64,000 bases of DNA from Leptasterias polaris. Lineage: Eukaryota > Echinodermata > Asteroidea > Forcipulatida > Asteriidae. The stretch spans positions 12,152,001-12,216,000 of the forward strand of contig JAZGTN010000009.1 in NCBI GenBank assembly GCA_037783415.1, given 5' to 3'. Positions within the stretch are counted from its first letter, which is position 1. Every line of letters starts with the position of its first letter. Below the pieces are notes generated by a model. The model saw only the letters and a program-made list of their open reading frames with translations, did not search any database and was not told where the DNA came from. A program made the translations under genes and the position numbers. Positions 37,701 through 46,700 of the stretch are shown one piece after another.

Positions 37701-40700
37701 TTTCCCTTGTGTGTCATTACTTGATATTTGAAATAAAAAGTACCATCGCCTTATTGTGTTGGAGATTAAAATTTTAAAGTGAAATTGTTATGCTTTACTT
37801 TTTAGATTATTTAAAGTATTTGGCTTCACTAACTTTAAAGGACCGGCAGAGACACGACCCTGATGCTGTAAGTAGTTTCACATTTCATTTCACTATCTAC
37901 TGGCTCCCCAGTAAGCCAACAAGACTGGTTGGGGGGGGGGGGGGGGGGGGGGCGGGTGGGTGTTGGAAACCTCAGAACCTAGCACAGGCTGTCAGCGAGA
38001 CATCTACAAGTCTGCTATAAAGAACAGATGGCTCCACTTTATCAGAGGGTTAGATCTGGATAGGTCTGTATATCTGTACAATTTCGTGCACAAAGAATAG
38101 GAGAACAACTATTTTTCAGCCCCTCAAAGAAAAAAATGCCTAACTCTGGGACCGGATCCCCCTCCTAGTATATGGAATGGTCCAGTATAGGATATCAAGG
38201 ACTTTGACTCCCCCAGGGCATTGCACTTTGGAGAAAACTGAAATAAATAAATGAGTGTGCGATTTAGTGTCTCCATCGTCACTTAAGGATTTTAAAGCCC
38301 TGTCGTACTTCAGGCAAAATTCTACTTAAGTTGTTTTTTTCCTTGGTTGATGATCAGGTCATGACGGAGTTTGTTCGATTGATAGACACAGAGTCTCTTC
38401 GGGTTCATAAAGGAGAGAACAGCGATCAATTTTTATGGTTGAAGTACCAAGCCAAGAAAGGAATTGCCCAAGCTCAGGTTAGTCTCTCTTCAACATTCAC
38501 TTTCTTAGAGTTAGATTCAAAGCTTTTTGTTGGTGTTTTTATCTTTGTGTTTTTGTAGAGAAATAAGGAGGCATGTGGTTGCTCAGAAATGGTTTCAAAC
38601 TCTAGTCCCATACAAATGACAATGTTACACAAAAATTTTTTAAGTATGGACAAGTGAAAAAGCTTGTGGACTAGCTGACTGGTCCTGCTGGCTAGTCACT
38701 GAAAAAGTTAAAAGGCAAACCTTGTTCTGTGCCTTTTGTGTCGCACGAATAAACTTACATGTAGCTACCTCACACTTGTCCATAGTGTTAGCCAGAGGGG
38801 TGTCTGGGTGTCTTTTGGACACCCTGTTTTAAATTTGGACACCCTGTTTCATCTGTCATTTACATGTAAATGTATTGTAAGTGAACAATTTGGACACCCA
38901 GTTTTTAAATTTCCAGCAGATTTGGACACCCTTTTACCAAATCCTGGCTAAAATCTTGCACTTGTCCATTGACATGTTGTTTATTTAGAGCATGGCTTTG
39001 TCGATATTTACTTCTCCTGCATGGGTTGTTGACCAATTTCACCTAACATCATCACACCATAATAATTTATTTGCTTGCCCCATTTTTGGAGTTTGATTTC
39101 GTTGTGTACAGTGCAATGCTCGTACTGTTAGCCACACACTAAATCTTTACAAGAAATGTGACTCCCGAAATTGTCGAGCTTGGGTAGATTGTAGCTTCAG
39201 GTGACATCAGTGCGGTTAATATATAGCGCTTCTTACTAATGCTTAAAATTGAATGGCTCATCATGGTGATGTCACGCCAGTACCCGAATCTCAAACAACG
39301 TGTCAAATTTCACTGACGTACATGTGCCTACATGTCCAAGCCATTGTCGCATGTACATGTATGTTTACTCGAGTACTGTACTACTGCAGTATGGTGCGCA
39401 GAGCAGAGCTGCCAGCTCTCTGATTCTGCAGAAAGTTTCCTGAAAATAAACCAATCTGTTCATTTTCTGATGAGCAAATTCGACAATCTCACTGATTATG
39501 GAAACTTTTCCAAATTATGTTGAATGTAATTCTAAATATCTTCCCGATTGTTGTACAATATGTTCCTGATTGCAAGATGCAAGCGTTGGCAGCTCTGCTT
39601 GAGTGGGGGAAAGTTTGTCTGACATCTGTTTTTTTTGAACAAAATAACACCATTAGTGCGGAGTGTTAATGTATAGATTTAGCTTTGATGTAAATTTTAT
39701 GTTGCTTTTTTGAATGCCAGCCTTGCATGTGATTGGCTTATGCTTTAATTGACGAATTGACGTGGTTTGAGAGAGAACCAAATTTTACCCGGCGTCTACC
39801 ATTATTATCCCAATTAGTTTAACCCAAGGCTACCCTGGTAATGGATCCTTCCGACCTTTGACCCCCACCTTGGTTTTCCCTTTAGTTATCCATTCTCCCT
39901 CCCCTCTGTAGCTTGACCTTGCCCGTATGCTCTTCTGGGGTCAGATGGGAGTAGGGCGTGATATACAACAGGCATTAGACTTGTACCAAGTCTATCTCAG
40001 AGATAATCCCCTGGATGAGGTGGCACAGTATGATATCGGTATAATACAACTCAAGGTAAGTTTGGTGTGACTGTGAGGGACTGGCACACAAGTCAATTTT
40101 TAGTGGCAACTTGGAAGGCATCCCCCTTCCATTCACTTGGAAACATTTGTGGACTAATAGTGACACACTATCCCAAAAGTTTTTGTGGAAGATTGTCAAT
40201 GTGGCAGGAGATTCTGTCCCCCCATGCGGTGAATTATGTAGAAATTTTGTCTCATAGCGCCCTCTTTTGAATCAACTTCCTTCAGCTCATGTTAATTCAC
40301 CGTATAGGGGAAACACACATCAGGGGACAAAATCCCTTATGACCAGTGAAACTGGTTGCTTCTAAATTGCCTCGTATGCCGAGCCTCAAGTTTAAAACAT
40401 TTTATAAAACGCTAACATTTTTGTTCTACATTCTGTAACTTTTTAATGCAACTTTCTGACGGCAGTCCTCAATAGCCCGGCTGAAGTTTTGGGGCTCAGA
40501 GGGAGTGAAGAGGGACATTAAAACGGCCGTCAAATATTATGAAAAATCGGTCCAGGAGATGCCACAGAATGCAGTGGCATTGTATGACTATGGTATTGTG
40601 TTACTAAGGGTACGTTAAATTGTTGTTTAATGGAAAATCGGGTAAACATGACTGTCAGTTCAATAGAGATCACTAGTGGTTGGAAAAGGGATGGTACATT

Positions 40701-43700
40701 CATTACAGTCTAGTTTTCAAGAAACATATCATAAAGTGATAGTACATCATTGGTAATTGTAAGAGTACATTCATTCCAATCCTCTAGTTATCAAGAAACA
40801 TAAAGGGATGGTACATCATTGGTTATAGGAAGAGTGCATTCATTTCAATCCTCTAGTTATCAAGAAACATATCATAAAGGGATGGTATACATTATTGGTT
40901 CGTGGAAGAAAGCATTCATTCCAATCCTCTAGTTTTCAAGAAACATATATCGTAAAGGGATGGTATACATCATTGGTTCGTGGAAGAGTGCATTCATTCC
41001 AATCCTCTAGTTTTCAAGAAACATATCATAAAGGGATGGTACATCATTGGTTATTGGAAGAGTACATTAATTCCAATCCTCTAGTTTTCAAGAAACATCA
41101 CAAAGAAATGTACAAGCATTGGTTTTTAGGAAAAGTTGTTGTCACAAATTTTTTCCCCAGCCTTTAAATTGTAATAAGCAAACTTAGTATTCTGTTTCTG
41201 ACATTTAAACATTTTTTTATCGAATGAAGGGGCAAGGGACCGATAAGAATATCGATAAAGCATTAGACCATCTTAACAAGTCAGCTGAGTTGGTAAGTAT
41301 TTATTTTTAAAGGGTGAGTACATAGTGCTTAACACACATCGATGTAAGGGTAAAAAAACAAAGATAATTTGTTTATCTGATGTCTCTCACCAGTGGCCCT
41401 GGTTTGATTCCTGGCTTAGGCCATATGTGAGTAGAGTTGTGCGCTTGTTCTCTGCTGTGCCACAAGAGTTTTTCCCTGGGGTCTCTGGTTTTCCTTTCTC
41501 CGGAAAAATCAAACTCTTTCAATCCCTGGCTGTGCTCCGTGGTCATATATGGGTCAATGTGGTTGGCTGCCAAAGGTGGCTGGCTGCTAAAGGCACCCTT
41601 ACATGCCTGCAGCTGGAACACATGAGGGAAAGCTTCATTAAAGATGGAAGCTGAAAAAACACATTCTTTTCATCTGGCAACTAATTACACACCATGTATG
41701 TTATCTCCAGGTAATTCCTTTTCCAAACAGTGGAGTTAATTGGATCATGCACAAACCATTAGTGCTGCTGACTGCCCCAGGCAAATTAACTGCTCATCCA
41801 TTAAGTTTAATGACCCAAGTTATTCAATGTAAACACACTCACTCTGTGAAAAGGATGTATACTTTCTGAGTTTTGGTGGCCAAACTCAGAAATTCTTTTA
41901 TGGAGCTTTCCCGTAATGACATTGTAGCCGCATCCTTCGCAAGTCAGCTTCTTATCTGTGAGTAAGGATGGTTAGCCTCCCAAATTTTTATTATAATTTG
42001 CATACTTCTAAGGAGTTGACATTGATTTAAGAATGCTTAAGGCCCAATGAACGGGGGTATCAAAGTGTAAGCAGGGCTCGAATTTTACACTGGACCACAG
42101 GCCCGAGGCCAGTAATTTTAGTGTCGGGCCAGTAAACTTATGACCTAACAAGTCCGATGGTCTTGTGTTTTTCAATTGAATAACAGAAACACATTATGTT
42201 CAAGTGTTGACTTTGGGTCTGATAAATTATCTTTCAATTCTATGAGTAATCAAGTATACTCTTCTCTTACTTGTCTCAGTTCTGGTTCATATAAAAGCAG
42301 TTAAATGCATGTTAAACTGTGGCAGCAAGTTTTTTTTTTCACATTTTGAATCTGGTCTTGTAAAAAAATGTCTGGTCCAGTAAAGATTTTGAGCTACAAG
42401 CCCTGTAGTCTTGTGGATTTTCTCCCCAAATTCGAGCCCTGGTGTAAGACTCTTCAACGCTTGGTTTTGAAAGTTTAAGTGAACGTCCATTGTTAAAGAG
42501 CATTTCAAGTAATAAACCAGTAGGGAAACTGACTGGGTAATTCTTTTTAATAGATTTTGGTTGAAAATATTTATTTTTGACTAGAGTGATACTCTGAAAT
42601 CATGTGCCGGTGCTCTACCAACTGAGCAATCTAGCCCTATGTTGGTGTTCTCCCTATTTTATCAATATCTTTGCACCTTATGGCAATGATATTGACAATG
42701 ATATTGACAAAATTGGGAGATCGCCAACATAGGGCTGGATAGATCAGTTGGTAGAGCACCAGTTTTATATCAGCCTTTGAACTTCCGCGAGACTGTGCCT
42801 CCTTGAGTGGAAACTTTTTGAATGGTGCCGGGAAACAGGATAGTGGTCTCAGCGATCCACGTCACAGGTTCAAGTCATGCTCTTGTCCATTTTGTTTCTT
42901 TCTTCAACTCAAAATTATTCAAAATGAACTTCATCTTAAAACCTGTCTGCATTTGTTTTTATACCAAAGTTTTAAATCAGCCTTTCATTTTTTATATTAG
43001 GGTCATGCCCCAGCCTATACAGCTATAGGTTGGTACGCTTTGAACTTCCAGGGGAACACCATCAAGGCGGCAAAGATGTTTGACATCGCAGATCAGATGG
43101 GGCACAGGGATGCCTCACACAACCTGGGCTACCTGTATAAGACGGGTCGGTACCCTGGCAAGCAAGCAGATAACGTAAGTCTGATTCTCTAACGGCTTTA
43201 ACTTTGGAACGATGGGTCGTCAAAATCAGCTCCAGTCTGTAGTAGCAATAAATTCAATGGTAGCCATATTTATAGTTGGATAATTTTATCCGTTCGAAGG
43301 GTTGAGGCGGAGGGGGCAGTGCAATAATAGGTGGTTATGGCCTCCCACTCCGACCCCAGTGCAGTCTTTCTCAAAGCCTTTTTTCCCCCTATTTTTTTAG
43401 CCTTTTAGAAAGGCTCTTCTGGGGTCATTGTCAATGGCATTTAGACCAAAAACTTGGCACTTCCTGCCAAAACTCAAACTGAGTTTATTTACTCATCAAA
43501 TGGATAATAGTAAGAGCTTTCAAAGAACACCTTATCAGGGCCTTTAAGGAAAGTATTTCTTAAGATTGTAGAATGTTTAAGACATCACATCATATTGATA
43601 TCAAGGCTGGTGTTTCAGTTGTCTTTGCTTTTAAATAATGCCATTTCACTATTTCTGAGAACGTCACATTTATATATATTGGAAACAGACACAGCACACA

Positions 43701-46700
43701 GTCTTCTTTTTATTTTGAGAAAACAGAATTAGCTAATGCAAACTGCTTGCCAACCAAAAGGACCTGTGGTGTAAATGCAAACTGGCCTGAGGTTTCGACC
43801 CTAGCAGAGTCTTTCTCGAAGGCTAAATGACAACACACACATAAACATGTATACAAGTGTATACAAGTGTAACAAGAGCAGTCTTTTTATTTCTAGGAAA
43901 TGGCGTTCAAGTACTTCCAGAGGGCAGCAAACAAGGGTCATATAGACTCGGCTGGCGTCATTGGTGATATATACAATCAAGGAACTGAAAATATGCCAAG
44001 AAATAGTCAACAAGCAGCTTTGTAAGTGTGGCCGAGCTCTTGAGTGCATGGGACTTAAGTTGTAATTGCTGAGTTATTCTAGTGTGGGTTCGATTGCTGG
44101 TCATGACACCTGTGTCCCTGAGCAAGACATTTAACCACTTCACGTCTGTATTTTTAAAAAAATTCCATGCCCACCAGTGTTTGTTTTATGTTTTTTGGGG
44201 GGACTTTTTAGACCTTTTTGAGAAATTGTTTTCCGTCGTAAATGTCATTGTCACAACAAAACCCTGATATCCACTGGTTGTTTTGGACTAATTTTGACAA
44301 GGTCCCTAAAAAATAGGAAATAATCTGCTCTGCCAAAAACAATTGATGTCAAACAAATTATTTTGTTGTCTCCATTTGCTCGCTAGCAGCACCCTTATCA
44401 AGACGGGAGTTTGAGCTTCATCAAAATTGAGTTGTATAATTTGTTTTGTTGTTAATATTTCAGCTGGTCCCGCTTGGTTGGTGAGCAGAACCCTGAAATA
44501 GGGATGGCCTTACGTAAAGGTCTAAACGCCTATCTGGCCGGATCTTGGTAAGTATTAAGAACCAGATGAAAAGGGAATAAAAGCATGGAGTTGAAATCTT
44601 AAACAATCTGTTTAAAATTGGCAGTGTTATGGATGTGCGATATTGCACGCTATCGCAGAGCCCGATCCTGCAAGGTTTTAAATGGACGTTTAAGGCTGAG
44701 TCACCACTCTTTTATTCCCATACATAAATTCCTTTCCGTTAAAAATATCAAAAAAAATCTTTTAAAATTGAGTACATAGCTGACAGCTTAGCTTAGCTTA
44801 GCTGGCCCTGATTCTTCTTTGAATTTCTATCCATGTTGAGCGCAAAGTAGCTCCTAGCGCAAGCTTAGAACTTGCACCCATAAGTTTCAAACTATCCATT
44901 GCAAGTTTCAAACTATTATGTGCAAGTTTCAAACTCGCACAAGCCAAATACGCAACCAACCAACTTAAATTGGGCCGTGAAATTTGACTCGGCGCAATCA
45001 TCTGATAGCGCCCTCTTTTGACTCAATTTCCTAAGGCCATTTTTAAACACTCCTCTATGACCCTAACCTGAACATCTGACGTCACACTTCAAGGCTCGTG
45101 AATAACGCCAGATACCAGCCTGACCAGTTTGACCTTGCATTCATTTCACACATATTGCATGAGTGCAATAAAACAACACCGCATGCATGATGTAAACATT
45201 CACACATGCAGACCACCGAAAGTGCAAGCTGACAAATTACATCACCTTGGACCAATCATAACACAGATAAGGAAAGCTTGTTATATCCAATGAAATCATT
45301 GTATCCAATGAAATCATTGGGCCTGTAAGACCAGTGCCTGTCTTTATCCTTACGGATAAAGACAGGGGACCCATCTACTATGACCCTAAAAGAAAAATAT
45401 GTATTGTGGTCGTACTTTCTTGTTAGACGCTTATCCTATTATCTATACAGGGGTGAGAGCATTGTTTACTACATGATGGTAGCAGAGACAGGGCTGGAGG
45501 TCGCTCAGTTCAACGTTGCTCACCTCTGTGAGGAAGATTATGTAAGTTCTGAATACAGTACCAACCTTGTTCCCATTGGTGTACAATCTCAACGTGCCAT
45601 TTTTTCTCAGAATGCCTTACTCGATCATAATCCCTGGAAGAGTGACTTTGAAAAATCCAAATATATTGGATATATTAAATAGATGGTTAATCCATTCTGT
45701 GGTAGAGACTACGGTTAGGGTCAAGCACAAACCGATAGACCCCTTGCATTGGCCGCCATCGCTGAGGTCAAACTATGGAAACGAGCTTGCGCCACGCTCA
45801 ACTCGCAGCCAATGAGAGGTCTAATCGACCTCAGTGAGGGAATTTGTTTAACTAGTGGCGTCGTATGTGAGGTTTCTATTGGTGGAACATGCATGACGTT
45901 TCATCTGTCATTTTGACATGCATACTGCTTGTCGTGAATTTATTGGCCTAGACTGGCCTCAGGTCTTTTGTTCAGTGTTAATATCCAGCCCTGGAGACTG
46001 CTAATTTGTTTGTTTGATTTGTTTTTAGGATGGAGTGGTGTCTACCTTCATTAGAACTGAGTGCAAGTGGAGATACTATAACATGTCTAGTCACTCTAGA
46101 ACTCCTCACATTGTCTGTAAGTTTATTCATTTTGTCATCTACAGCAGCCTATGTCTGCCCAGTGCAACATTCTGGTGCTGCAACAGCCAACAAACTTCAA
46201 ATAAAATTCCACAGTTTATCGGTTGCAGAGATGGGATCCTACGTCATGACAGAAGTAGTCATACAGAGCCAAATTTCATAACACAGCTCACTGCGGAATT
46301 ATGGTTCACAGCCCATAAAATTATGCGCTTGACCCAAGTTGAATAAAATGAGACCCAAGTTGAATTCAGTCAATTTATTGGTTGCAGAGGTGGGATCCTA
46401 TGTTTTGACTGAAGTAGTCATACACACCCAATTTCATCGCTCAGCTTACTGCTGAATTCTTCGCTCTTAGACTATAGGACTATGTGCTTGACAGTACGCC
46501 ATAAGCACAGAATTCCACAGTAAGTAGAGCCATGAAACTGGTCCCAGTTTGGTTTTAGTCAGTTCAACGGTTGCAGAGGTTGGATCCTATTTTGTGATAC
46601 AGAGTCATACAGAGCCCAATTTCATGGCTGCGCTAATGGCTTAAAAAGAGGACATTCTGGAGCTCCGAATCTCATTTCTACTTTGTGTTTCTTTGTTTTG

